Shown here: positions 45,581 to 53,367 of the stretch, in pieces | Numbering within the stretch: position 1 is the stretch's first letter | Layout: each line of letters starts with the position of its first letter | Assembly: GCA_026415215.1 (NCBI GenBank) | Contig: JAOAHN010000057.1 | Coordinates: 1-53,367, forward strand | DNA: 53,367 bases | Reading direction: 5' to 3' | From: Candidatus Hydrogenedentota bacterium | GTDB taxonomy: Bacteria > Hydrogenedentota > Hydrogenedentia > Hydrogenedentales > Hydrogenedentaceae | The notes under the pieces: generated by a model | The model's input: the letters and a program-made list of their open reading frames with translations, nothing else | Database searches by the model: none | What the model was told of the DNA's origin: nothing | Position numbers and translations under genes: made by a program

Positions 45581-48500
45581 TCAAAAGCAGAATCCGTCCT
45601 CGCTTTGCCCAGGACAAGGATAATAATGTCCTATGTTAAATATTTGGATTAGTCTTAGTAGTTCTTCAAGATTAATTTTCCAATCTTGAGGATTATAATC
45701 TGAAGCGTGCGGTCTACAATTGTAGTTACTTCCCATACCAGGGGCATAGCCATCCTCTGTTCCCTCAGCGCAATGGTAGCCACTCATATTGAAAAATTGT
45801 ATAACTCGAAGGAGCTCACTCAAATCAATCTTACCATCATTATTTTTATCAGCAGAATGAGAAGTAGAAACCTCTCCTTCACCTTCCATACCCTCTGGAC
45901 TACCTTCGCCTTCTGCCCCTTCTGGGCTCCCCTCGCCTTCTATGGTTCCTTCACCTTCCGATATACCTTCCTCTGTAGAGCCCTCTCCTTCGACCATCCC
46001 CTCGACTAAGCCTTCTCCCTCTTGCTGGCCCTCGCCTTCTGCTACACCCTCTGAGATGCCCTCTCCTTCAATAACTCCTTCCACGACCCCTTCAATGCAT
46101 GGTCCTGTGGATACATAGATGGTAACCTTGGAACCAGTTACTAATTGGGTGTTTGGCTCAGGCTCCTGATAAAATACAATTCCTTGTTCTACTTGGTTGT
46201 TGCACTCAAAAATTACCTCTATAGTTAATTCTCTACTTAGTATTTGAGACTCAGCCTCTGACCGATTTAGTCCCACTACATTAGGAACTATAGTAAGACA
46301 AGGACCCTGTGAAACTGTAATATCAACTGAAGAACCCTCTAACACTCGGGTTCCAGGTGCAGGATTTTGCACGAAAATTATTCCAACTTGGTATTGGTTG
46401 GAACACCTATAATCCACAGTTCCCAATGATAAGTTAGCATTAGCAAGCGCATTTTGGGCTTGTTCAACCGTCAATCCAATCAGGTTCGGGACATTTGTAG
46501 GACAAGGTCCTGAGGAGACCTTTATGTCTACTGGATATGAGCTCGCAACAAGATTTCCTTCATTTGGAATTTGGGTAAATACTGTTCCCTGTGGATATGC
46601 TGTATTACACTCAACTACAACGGAACCCCTAATTAATCCTAATTCCATTAACAAATTTGCTGCCTCTTGCTGTTCCAGTCCTATCAGATTCGGGATACTT
46701 ATGAATTCAATTGGTGGGATATCCCTTAATTGCGGGTAGCTCAGAGATTTCGAAGTGGGCATATACCAAATATTATTGAAATCCCATCCCGCATTTAGGT
46801 AAGTATTAATGTTAAGCATCTCTGAGGCAGTTTTTCCTGTCCCTCCAAACGAAGTATCTACTCTACTGGTGACAATATTCCAAAAAGAGTTAGTTGTTTC
46901 GCCTCCAAACCGATAACCAATCAAGCCGCCTATATAACCATCAATTCCTGACACTTTCCCAATAGAATAACAATTTTCAACAGTTCCTGAATCAAGTCTA
47001 CCAACTAAACCTCCGGAATAAAATGCAGCCTTAACTGTTCCAGTGGAGAAACAATTACTTACATTCCCACCCGTGTTTTTACCAATTAACCCACCTATAT
47101 TGTTTAGCCCGTCCAGGTAAATATTTGCCCAACATTTACTCACAGACCAGACATTGTTTCCAACTAACCCACCACAATTATCGCTACCTATTATTAAGCC
47201 TAAACTTGTGCAATATGTGATAAATCCTCCATTGGCACCGCAAATGCCACCTGCCCCATTTGGAGTGTTTGTAATGTTGGCATTAATTACAGCAGAACAA
47301 CGGATAACAGTATCCTGATTTTGACCAACTATACCTCCGGTGTTTGAATTATACTGAGAGTTAGTTAATCTTACATCGGAAAAACAATCGGATATTATGC
47401 CAATTTGATTAAAACCTACAATCCCACCAAGATTACCTTTTCCTGATAGAGTGCCTGTTAATGTAATATTGTAAATGGTGCCTCCTCCACATACACCGAC
47501 AACACCACCAGTATTATTTTTACCTGATATAGTGACATTCTCAAGAACCAAATTTTTAACAATAGCGTTCCCACTTATTTTTCCGAAGAGCCCTATCGTA
47601 TCCGTGTAAGGCCTGTTTATTACGAGATTTTTAATCTTAAATCCTTTACCATCAAAATAACCGGTGAAAGGATTCAAAACAGACCCTATTGGTGAAAATC
47701 CTTGGCCATTATTCCAATTAGCTGTATTAACTGCATCTATATCTTGATTTAACTCATAAACTCCATCCAAAGGATAATCTACTGAATTGCCTATCAATTG
47801 AAGTTCCTCAATGCTTGTTAATACCTTAACAGGCGGAGGGCAGGGACCTTCAGATACCACTAAGTCTATAGGATAACCTACGGGGACTTCCCACCCGGGC
47901 AACGGGTCTGAAGTTATAACATTTCCATAAATAACTGTGTTAGAGCATTGGTATTCTACATCTCCAACGGTAAGCGAGGCTTCGATAATTAAGTTTTCAG
48001 CCTCTTCCAAGGATATATTCAAAATAGGGGGAACGATAGTCGTTTCTAAAAGATAAGGATAAACGGTATCATTATCATTAGCCCACACAAGTTCAAAATT
48101 CCACCCTACAGCTTCAAATGTAGCACGGATCTTCATCTCTTCAGTCGTTTTTCCAGTTCCACCTGCAGAAGTAGTATAGCCGGAGGTGTTTGTATCCCAG
48201 AATGAGCGAAACTCATCCATAAAATTAGCCCCTATCAATCCTCCCGAATTGGGCTTTTCTTTAGTCACATTACCTACTGAATAAGTTTCATCGACAGTCC
48301 CGTAATTTACTCCTACAAGCCCACCTCCGTATTGGTTGCAGTTCACTGTGGAGTGAGAGTAGCACTGAAATATAGTGCCCTGATTCACTCCCACCAAACC
48401 ACCAACCATACTTTCAGAACTACTAACCAAGCCTTTAGAATAACTCTTGCGGATGACTGCTTTATTAGCTCCTGTTATTCCTCCTATATAAGACTTTCCA

Positions 48501-50383
48501 TAAATTTGGGCATTCACATTACAGAAGAAAATACTCGAGCCTACATCATTAATACCACATATCCCACCCGCATAATCAGTAGAACAATTAACCGAAGAAT
48601 TCTCTACTAAAGCAGATCTCTCAATGTCGCCTTTGTTCCTACCTACTACACCACCCACATTTACATTTCCCCCTATCTGGGAATTTAAAACAGTTACATT
48701 TCTAATACTTCCAGAGTTTTCCCCAACCAACACTGCTACATTAACCCCACCTACAACATTTGCCTGAGTAAACTTTAAATTCGAAATTTGAGCAGAGGCA
48801 TCTAAATATCTGAATAAAGCTACCCTCTCCTCGTCTGGGCGGTTGATTCGGAGGTTGTGGAGAGTGTAGTTTGCGCCATTAAGAGCCCCCCTGAACCAAA
48901 ACACATTAGTCCCAATAGGTGTAAAGCCTTTCCCATTATTCCAGGTCTGCGTTTCAGAGGCATCAATATCAGAATCTAGTTCGTAAGACCAAAACAATGG
49001 ATAATTCAAATCATTGCCAATTTTTTGTAAGTCATATATATTTTCAATCAAGATAGTCTGGTTTGGGAGGAACTTTGCCAATACTGATGTAGGATATGAC
49101 ATAGTCCACACAACTGGAGCCTCAATAGGAAGAATAAAAGACTTAGAAGTCCCTGTATACAACTCGTATCCTGCGAATCGATATCCAGAATTTGGAACTG
49201 GAGTAAGCTTCACGACACTCCAAAGAGTATAAGGAGGAGCTGGTTGCACATTAACACTCCCGTTTTCCACTAACACTGTTAAGCCAAGTGGTTCAGAGGT
49301 GGGAGGAAAAATTTGGAGATATGGTCTTGTTTTACCATTATCTTGACCCCATATAGATGCATAGTCCCATCCTACTGACTGAAAAATATCGGGAGTCAGC
49401 ATTTGGTCAGTGTAGAGCGGATTTCCCCCAGCAGATTGAGTCTGTTGACTTGCATCAGCATCAAAAAACGATATTTGAACCTTTGAAGAGTCACCAGAAC
49501 CTACAAGTCCCCCAATGTTTGTTCTACCATATATTAGCCCAGCGGAGTAACATTGAGTAACATATGTTGAATTGGAACCTATTAAACCACCCACAGAATC
49601 TTTTCCAAAAGCCCAGCAACTGGAGAAACAATAGTTTACTGTGGAATATGACACAAAGTTAGCAATTCCAATTAATCCCCCTATATTGATCCCCTCTCCA
49701 TATACCAATCCTGTAGAACAACATTTTTCAATTTTAGCTGATGATGAACCCACAAGTCCTCCGATTGTGTCTCCACCCGATATAAATATGTCCCTTACAA
49801 AACAATTACGGAGAGTCCCTTCGTTAATACTCCCCAACACTCCACCGAGATAAGAAACACCAATTATTTTTGTATTAACAATCCTAATATTCTCAATCAA
49901 GTGTCTTTCGTCATAGCCCTGTTGATTTGTAGAACCAATCCTTTGAGCACTTCCCGCAACACATCCCACATTTGTGCCTCCTACTATAGTTGCATTTTCT
50001 ATGACAAGGTTCCTTACCTTACCTACATTGAAGTCAGGTAATTGGATATAAGTAGCCACATACCTAAATATTCCTACCAAGTTTTCCTCAGGCCTATTTA
50101 TATATAGCCCGGTGATTTTATACCCCTGACCATCTAAGGTTCCTCGAAAAGGCTGAGCATAGCTTCCTATAGGCTGAAAACCTTTCCCGTTATTCCAGTT
50201 AGAAGTAGCAGAAGCATCTATATCTTGAGTAAGCACATAGCTCCCATTCAGAGGATAAGATTGATTACTGCCAATTAACTGTAATTCTTCGATAGAATCA
50301 ATCCCAATAACTTGAGAGAAGGTAAGTTTACATACGGAGACAGAGAGAGCAAGAGTCATCCATAAAAATTTAATTTTATACAT
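45581..50383 (-). CDS. Giant secreted GLUG/PASTA repeat protein with EGEG linker and dockerin-like C-terminus
   Basis: 1600 residues. Order: signal peptide (1-24); three large GLUG blocks, each opening with DLQ/ELQ-x-IG...NWNNGKGFxPIG and followed by many GGLVG...CYS-type beta-helix turns; a PASTA-like domain between blocks 2 and 3; three more PASTA-like domains after block 3, each ending SxGPC; a Glu-Gly linker (about 1430-1506); and a C-terminal pair of EF-hand/dockerin-like segments (DKNNDGKIDLSELLRVIQFFN and DWKINLEELLRLIQIFN) with Cys-containing EDGYAPG/SEDGF ends. It is probably an extracellular or surface adhesin-like protein, the tail serving for surface sorting or attachment. AAAGGAG precedes the ATG. 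It appears monocistronic. Confidence 0.9.
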   Translation of the reverse strand: MYKIKFLWMTLALSVSVCKLTFSQVIGIDSIEELQLIGSNQSYPLNGSYVLTQDIDASATSNWNNGKGFQPIGSYAQPFRGTLDGQGYKITGLYINRPEENLVGIFRYVATYIQLPDFNVGKVRNLVIENATIVGGTNVGCVAGSAQRIGSTNQQGYDERHLIENIRIVNTKIIGVSYLGGVLGSINEGTLRNCFVRDIFISGGDTIGGLVGSSSAKIEKCCSTGLVYGEGINIGGLIGIANFVSYSTVNYCFSSCWAFGKDSVGGLIGSNSTYVTQCYSAGLIYGRTNIGGLVGSGDSSKVQISFFDADASQQTQSAGGNPLYTDQMLTPDIFQSVGWDYASIWGQDNGKTRPYLQIFPPTSEPLGLTVLVENGSVNVQPAPPYTLWSVVKLTPVPNSGYRFAGYELYTGTSKSFILPIEAPVVWTMSYPTSVLAKFLPNQTILIENIYDLQKIGNDLNYPLFWSYELDSDIDASETQTWNNGKGFTPIGTNVFWFRGALNGANYTLHNLRINRPDEERVALFRYLDASAQISNLKFTQANVVGGVNVAVLVGENSGSIRNVTVLNSQIGGNVNVGGVVGRNKGDIERSALVENSSVNCSTDYAGGICGINDVGSSIFFCNVNAQIYGKSYIGGITGANKAVIRKSYSKGLVSSSESMVGGLVGVNQGTIFQCYSHSTVNCNQYGGGLVGVNYGTVDETYSVGNVTKEKPNSGGLIGANFMDEFRSFWDTNTSGYTTSAGGTGKTTEEMKIRATFEAVGWNFELVWANDNDTVYPYLLETTIVPPILNISLEEAENLIIEASLTVGDVEYQCSNTVIYGNVITSDPLPGWEVPVGYPIDLVVSEGPCPPPVKVLTSIEELQLIGNSVDYPLDGVYELNQDIDAVNTANWNNGQGFSPIGSVLNPFTGYFDGKGFKIKNLVINRPYTDTIGLFGKISGNAIVKNLVLENVTISGKNNTGGVVGVCGGGTIYNITLTGTLSGKGNLGGIVGFNQIGIISDCFSDVRLTNSQYNSNTGGIVGQNQDTVIRCSAVINANITNTPNGAGGICGANGGFITYCTSLGLIIGSDNCGGLVGNNVWSVSKCWANIYLDGLNNIGGLIGKNTGGNVSNCFSTGTVKAAFYSGGLVGRLDSGTVENCYSIGKVSGIDGYIGGLIGYRFGGETTNSFWNIVTSRVDTSFGGTGKTASEMLNINTYLNAGWDFNNIWYMPTSKSLSYPQLRDIPPIEFISIPNLIGLEQQEAANLLMELGLIRGSVVVECNTAYPQGTVFTQIPNEGNLVASSYPVDIKVSSGPCPTNVPNLIGLTVEQAQNALANANLSLGTVDYRCSNQYQVGIIFVQNPAPGTRVLEGSSVDITVSQGPCLTIVPNVVGLNRSEAESQILSRELTIEVIFECNNQVEQGIVFYQEPEPNTQLVTGSKVTIYVSTGPCIEGVVEGVIEGEGISEGVAEGEGQQEGEGLVEGMVEGEGSTEEGISEGEGTIEGEGSPEGAEGEGSPEGMEGEGEVSTSHSADKNNDGKIDLSELLRVIQFFNMSGYHCAEGTEDGYAPGMGSNYNCRPHASDYNPQDWKINLEELLRLIQIFNIGHYYPCPGQSEDGFCF
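45868..46095 (-). repeat. Low-complexity Glu-Gly (EGEG) coding repeat
   Basis: About 75 codons made of degenerate units such as VEGEG, SEGEG and SPEGAEGEG. On the plus strand this shows as repeated ccttcgcc/ccttctcc-type hexamers. It links the last PASTA-like domain to the dockerin-like end. Codon choice varies between units, so it is an old expansion rather than an assembly duplication. Confidence 0.9.
46096..46705 (-). repeat. Three tandem PASTA-like domains, each with a conserved Cys pair
   Basis: Each unit of about 67 residues follows the pattern P-N-[LV]-[IV]-G-L...A...L...C-N/S...G-x-[IV]-F...P...V-x-[IV]-x-V-S-x-GPC. A fourth copy sits alone at about 47822-48035 between GLUG blocks 2 and 3. 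Two Cys per unit suggest one disulfide per domain, which ordinary PASTA domains lack. Confidence 0.8.
46720..50300 (-). repeat. Three large GLUG-containing blocks
   Basis: Blocks begin near 50296, 49050 and 47825. Each opens with a near-identical module, [IY]-x-[ED]-LQ-x-IG...YPL...DIDA...NWNNG[KQ]GFxPIG...INRP, and continues with GLUG turns of the kind GGLVG-x(5-8)-C-[YF]-S. Each closes with a longer W-D-[YF]/W-N-F...W...YP/RPYLQ/L segment. The blocks are diverged paralogues, so the protein grew by block triplication. Confidence 0.85.
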
Positions 50384-50450
50384 ATATTTCTCCTTTAAGT
50401 TTTCTTATTAACAATTTTAACACTAATTACAAAAAAAATTAAAGAATCAA

Positions 50451-50493
50451 ATAAAAAAATAAAAGAGCAGGAATTTCATATTTTTCCTGCTCT
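50451..50493 (-). terminator. Rho-independent terminator of the rplM-rpsI operon
   Basis: A perfect 10-bp stem (50464-50473 with 50484-50493) with a 10-nt loop lies 30 bp after the rpsI stop. Read on the minus strand it is followed by a T-rich tract (complement of the A-run 50451-50464). Confidence 0.9.
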
Positions 50494-50523
50494 CTACAAC
50501 TTTTTATATCAAATTTTAATAAA

Positions 50524-50925
50524 CTACCGCTTGGAGAATTGAAATCTCTTGCGTGCACCAGGACGCCCGTATTTCTTGCGCTCTACCTCTCTCGGGTCTC
50601 TCGTCAAGAGTCCATAACTTCTGAGTATCTGTTTTAGATTTGGATTCGCTTCGAGAAGGGCTCTGGCTAACCCATGTCTTATTGCACCAGCTTGGCCAGA
50701 AAGCCCACCCCCATCACATATAACCCTCACATCATACATTCCATCTGTTCCAGTAAGTACAAGAGGTTGTCTCGCAATTCTTACCAATACCTCTCGAGCT
50801 AAGTAATCCTCAAGCTTGCGACCATTAACTTCAAATTTGCCAGAGCCCTGCTTAATCCTCACTCTGGCTACTGCTCTTTTTCTTCTCCCAGTTGCTACTA
50901 TTTCTTTTGTGTTACGGTCAATCAC
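50524..50925 (-). CDS. rpsI: 30S ribosomal protein S9
   Basis: 133 residues. The S9 landmarks are present: [14 protein letters not shown] near the N-terminus, [21 protein letters not shown] in the middle, and the Lys/Arg-rich C-terminal tail [17 protein letters not shown] that reaches the P site. The first usable start is GTG 50923-50925. The AGGAGG ribosome binding site lies 12 nt upstream of it, longer than usual. An ATA codon two codons upstream would have better spacing. It follows rplM after 35 bp and ends before a strong terminator. Confidence 0.98.
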   Translation of the reverse strand: MIDRNTKEIVATGRRKRAVARVRIKQGSGKFEVNGRKLEDYLAREVLVRIARQPLVLTGTDGMYDVRVICDGGGLSGQAGAIRHGLARALLEANPNLKQILRSYGLLTRDPREVERKKYGRPGARKRFQFSKR

Positions 50926-50960
50926 GGCTATGTTAAACCTCCTGTCATTTTAATGTTAGA

Positions 50961-51395
50961 TTAATCTTTAATTTCCCACACCTCAGGATTTTGTGCCTGA
51001 TGTTTATGTTCGCTTCCTGCATATACTTTTAGGTGTTTGAAGATCTTTCTACCCAATCTATTGTGAGGCAACATACCCCAAATAGCCCATTCCATAGCAC
51101 GAGTAGGATGTCTTTGAAGCATTTGCCTATATGTCATCTGCTTTAAGCCACCTTTGTAACCTGAGTGCCAGTAATAAACTTTCTCATCCATTTTTTTTCC
51201 AGTAACTATAGCTTTTTCTGCATTTACCACTATAACATTATCTCCACAATCCCCAGAAGGAGTAAAGTATGGTTTATGTTTCCCTCTTAGAAGTTTAGCC
51301 GCCTCTGCAGCTACTTTGCCTAACACCTTATTCTCAGCATCTATGATATACCACTTTTTCTTTATATCGGATGGTTTTGGATAATAAGTCTTCAC
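50961..51395 (-). CDS. rplM: 50S ribosomal protein L13
   Basis: 144 residues, normal L13 length. It has [25 protein letters not shown] at the N-terminus, [17 protein letters not shown], and the [21 protein letters not shown] motif. The start is GTG 51393-51395 with GGAG about 10 nt upstream. It heads the universal rplM-rpsI operon. A weak minus-strand TTGATA-N18-TAAACT pair in the upstream gap is a possible promoter. Confidence 0.98.
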   Translation of the reverse strand: MKTYYPKPSDIKKKWYIIDAENKVLGKVAAEAAKLLRGKHKPYFTPSGDCGDNVIVVNAEKAIVTGKKMDEKVYYWHSGYKGGLKQMTYRQMLQRHPTRAMEWAIWGMLPHNRLGRKIFKHLKVYAGSEHKHQAQNPEVWEIKD

Positions 51396-51671
51396 TTTTC
51401 ACTTCTCCATACAACTTGGTTTATGCCATAAATCTCTAATTCAATAAAACTTGCAAAATATCATCCATTACGGATAGTGTCACGGGAGTGTAAGTTTAGC
51501 ATATTAATACCATTAGTATCAACTTAGTAATTGAAAAAATCCTATACCATTTTTTATGTTCCAAAAATTAATTTCTAAATTACTCTGCATTAATGTTGGT
51601 CTATATTTAGAAAAACTTCTTATTTTTTTTCATTTTAGAAAGTTTCTATGGTATTATTAATAAAAATAATT

Positions 51672-51878
51672 GAATTTGCCTGCGGTGTTCGAAATGGACC
51701 GCGAAATGTGGTTCCTGTAGCAAATGGTAAAGGGGTTCAATGCCAAGGGCAGAATTCGTATAGCCTACGACAGGCCTTACGAATCTAAGGAAGTCGGATG
51801 GCTATCGTGAGAACCCCACAATTTATAGAAGGGTAACCCGACATTTCCAATGGTCCGACGACACCGCGGGTTTTGTTC
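51672..51878 (+). ncRNA. ssrS: 6S RNA (RNA polymerase-binding regulatory RNA)
   Basis: The 5' end gcctgcggtg (51678-51687) pairs with caccgcgggt (51862-51871), the terminal stem typical of 6S RNA with flanking TTCG and CGACGA. A second helix forms between ggacc (51696-51700) and ggtcc (51852-51856). ggggttc (51732-51738) pairs with gaacccc (51811-51817). The apical arm is attcgta/tacgaat (51754-51760 with 51778-51784). Between the second and third helices is a large open bubble with a small gggt-aaccc hairpin on its 3' side, as in known 6S RNAs that mimic an open promoter. A TATTAT at 51652-51657 is a plausible -10. Ends are approximate. Confidence 0.88.
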
Positions 51879-51965
51879 CTATGGAATTCGAGGAAAATAG
51901 TCTCAACTCCCCATTATCATTTAACTTCTACTTAAAAGACCAATTCTAAAAAACTGGATTTATTC

Positions 51966-51994
51966 TTGACAAGTATAATTATTTGTGATATTAT
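51966..51994 (+). promoter_or_regulatory. Strong sigma-70-type promoter with extended -10 (pilM distal promoter)
   Basis: TTGACA (51966-51971) and TATTAT (51989-51994) have a 17-bp spacer, and TGA directly before the -10 gives an extended -10 element. It lies about 140 bp upstream of the pilM GTG, leaving an untranslated leader of about 130 nt. Confidence 0.75.
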
Positions 51995-52075
51995 TAATAC
52001 TTCAGAAAACGACGATATGTGGTTTGTAAATAAAATGCTGATGGAGAAAATAATATAAGAAACAAGAGAAAATAC

Positions 52076-52105
52076 TTGACAATTATAGTTAATAAGTATT
52101 ATTCT
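52076..52105 (+). promoter_or_regulatory. Second sigma-70-type promoter (pilM proximal promoter)
   Basis: TTGACA (52076-52081) is followed by TATTCT (52100-52105) with an 18-bp spacer; an alternative TATTAT at 52097-52102 has 15 bp. It is about 25 bp upstream of the pilM start, so the leader from this promoter would be very short but still include the AGAAGGG ribosome binding site. Confidence 0.55.
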
Positions 52106-52131
52106 AAAAACGAAAGAGAAGGGAATAATTT

Positions 52132-53367
52132 GTGAATTTAGGAAACTTTACTAAACCCAAAAAAGTAATAGGTATAGATTTAGGAAATCACTCCGTCAAA
52201 GCGATACAAGCATCTAAGTCCGGCAGAAAAATATATATAGAAGAAATCGGTTATTCAGATATAGACTTAGAGCTTTTTAATGCGGACCCAGTAAAGGCAC
52301 AAACTACAGCCATTGAACTTGCTCTAAAAGGAATGGAAAAAAACAAGAGTCTAATAGTTTGTGGATTACCTGGCAATACCGCAGTTGTAAGGTATCCTAA
52401 GATAAATGTAAAAGAAGGAGAAAAAATAGAAGATGTAGTACTTAAAGAAGCGGGGCAGTATATACCATTCGACTTAAATGATGTTTACATATCTTCGGAT
52501 ATTATCGAGGGTGAACCGACAAAAAAAGCTAACCAAATTCAAATAATTCTTGTAGCGAGCAAAAAAGATGTAATAAACTCGAGACTTAATGTATTGGGTC
52601 AAGCAGACCTTCAATGTTCTGTATTTGATTTGGATTCTATAGCAGTGTATAACGCTATAAAAGTAAGTAGGTTAATGAAACCAGGTGAATCCTTGGCAAT
52701 TTTCGACATTGGTTTTACATCCTCAAGTATTCATTTTGTAAGAGACTTCAGGTCGGTGTTTATAAGAGATTTGGGTTGGGGCGGGAAAGACATGATAGAT
52801 GCTATCGTTAAAGAGACACATCAGGAATTCAGGCAAGCAGAAGCGATGCTAATGGATTCAGCGAAAGAAATAATATCGAAACCCGAAGCACCATTAGCAG
52901 AAGAAGTAAAGGAATACGAAACCGAAGAAGAGATAATTGCCGAAGAAGTTGAAGAAGTTATAGTCGAAGAGCCTATACCCCACGAGGACTCTTTTGAAGA
53001 AGAGTATGGTTTTAGGGATACTATTCCTTCAACGAAAGCAATTGGTGGTAGAGAGAAATCTATTAGAGAGGTTTTACTTCCTTCAATGAGCAGAATGATA
53101 TCAGAAGTAAAAAGGTCTTTTGATTTTTATGAGCACCAGCTCTACGAAAAGCCAGTAGAAAGAATTATTGTGTGTGGAGGTGTTTCTTGTTACCCACTTA
53201 TAGGTGAAACATTAGTCCATGAATTGAATGTAGATACAGTAGAGGTAGCAGACTTTGCAAATGAGAATTTCAGCTTTTCAAATTCCAATACAATAAAGCA
53301 GTTTAAAGAACACTCAGCTAAATTCAGTGTTGCACTGGGATTAGTAGCACGAGGACTGGAGGAAATA
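52132..53367 (+). CDS. pilM: Type IV pilus assembly protein PilM (3' end beyond the window)
   Basis: 412 codons are visible with no stop; the gene runs off the window. The start is GTG 52132 with AGAGAAGGG at 52115-52123. An in-frame TAA lies just upstream. The actin-like ATPase fold is clear: IGIDLGNHSVKAIQAS (about 13-28), EAGQYIPFDLNDVYISSD, CSVFDLDSIAVYNAI, AIFDIGFTSSSIHF and IIVCGGVSCYPLIG. PilM is the cytosolic ring that binds PilN in type IV pilus, competence or type II secretion systems. An acidic insertion rich in Glu-Glu-Val (about residues 255-295) interrupts the second domain. pilN/O/Q would be expected just past the window. Confidence 0.93.
   Translation, partial: MNLGNFTKPKKVIGIDLGNHSVKAIQASKSGRKIYIEEIGYSDIDLELFNADPVKAQTTAIELALKGMEKNKSLIVCGLPGNTAVVRYPKINVKEGEKIEDVVLKEAGQYIPFDLNDVYISSDIIEGEPTKKANQIQIILVASKKDVINSRLNVLGQADLQCSVFDLDSIAVYNAIKVSRLMKPGESLAIFDIGFTSSSIHFVRDFRSVFIRDLGWGGKDMIDAIVKETHQEFRQAEAMLMDSAKEIISKPEAPLAEEVKEYETEEEIIAEEVEEVIVEEPIPHEDSFEEEYGFRDTIPSTKAIGGREKSIREVLLPSMSRMISEVKRSFDFYEHQLYEKPVERIIVCGGVSCYPLIGETLVHELNVDTVEVADFANENFSFSNSNTIKQFKEHSAKFSVALGLVARGLEEI

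Noticed and set aside
45868..46095. EGEG repeats as an assembly duplication or CRISPR-like array
   Set aside because: The units are short, in frame and use varied codons, with no spacers; an ordinary coding low-complexity linker.
51396..51671. tRNA or additional small RNA between rplM and the 6S RNA
   Set aside because: AT-rich with no cloverleaf or strong hairpin; only a weak minus-strand promoter-like pair for rplM.

Overview
The window is AT-rich bacterial chromosome from what is probably an uncultured, diderm, polysaccharide-active lineage. The best clue to its identity is the 1600-residue secreted protein at 45581-50383. It combines GLUG and PASTA repeats, a Glu-Gly (EGEG) linker and a dockerin-like end carrying ELLRVIQFFN and YHC...EDGYAPG motifs. 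From memory, that combination is typical of Candidatus Hydrogenedentota and Lentisphaerae-type genomes. This is an inference and needs a search. Bases 1-26 are not biological: they match the end of the Nextera read-1 adapter, including the 19-bp Tn5 mosaic end. The window therefore starts at a contig edge, and the first gene (an HtrA-like lipoprotein) is cut there.

Layout. 27-3940: truncated HtrA-like protease, small sulfotransferase, mnmG and an orphan secreted protein. 3964-18204 (minus strand): one tightly packed run of about 14 kb, read from high to low coordinates. It holds a membrane protein, a MoxR ATPase, a DUF58 protein, a DUF4381-like protein, BatA, BatB, a BatC-like TPR protein, a second membrane protein carrying a BatC-like tail, BatD, BatE, GlnD and HtrA. 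The stop and start codons overlap through BatD-BatE-GlnD-HtrA, so envelope-stress and nitrogen-sensing genes appear translationally coupled. 18376-34433 (mostly plus): a surface-glycan locus with a kinase-like protein, a secreted beta-helix protein, a Wzm/Wzt exporter whose Wzt has a very large C-terminal part, GT2 and GT4 glycosyltransferases, two radical SAM/SPASM proteins, a fusion of a cysteine-poor radical-SAM-like region with a GT2 domain, a DUF1080 protein and an ALG5-like GT2.

34532-45576: an acyl-CoA dehydrogenase, a discoidin-like secreted protein with a clear terminator, and an Agl23-like GT-C membrane glycosyltransferase. These are followed by a minus-strand operon of a nucleotide-sugar-dehydrogenase-like protein that has lost its catalytic cysteine, a double-hotdog protein and an acyl-CoA synthetase, then a secreted six-hairpin glycosidase-like protein. 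45581-53367: the giant GLUG/PASTA protein, rplM-rpsI with a terminator, a 6S RNA, and pilM behind two tandem sigma-70-type promoters, running off the window end.

The best candidates for something undescribed are: (1) the glycan locus with two intact radical SAM enzymes next to a radical-SAM-like/GT2 fusion and the oversized Wzt; (2) the active-site-stripped UGDH homologue in an operon with a hotdog protein and an AMP-forming ligase; (3) the Bat operon with a split BatC, joined to glnD and htrA.
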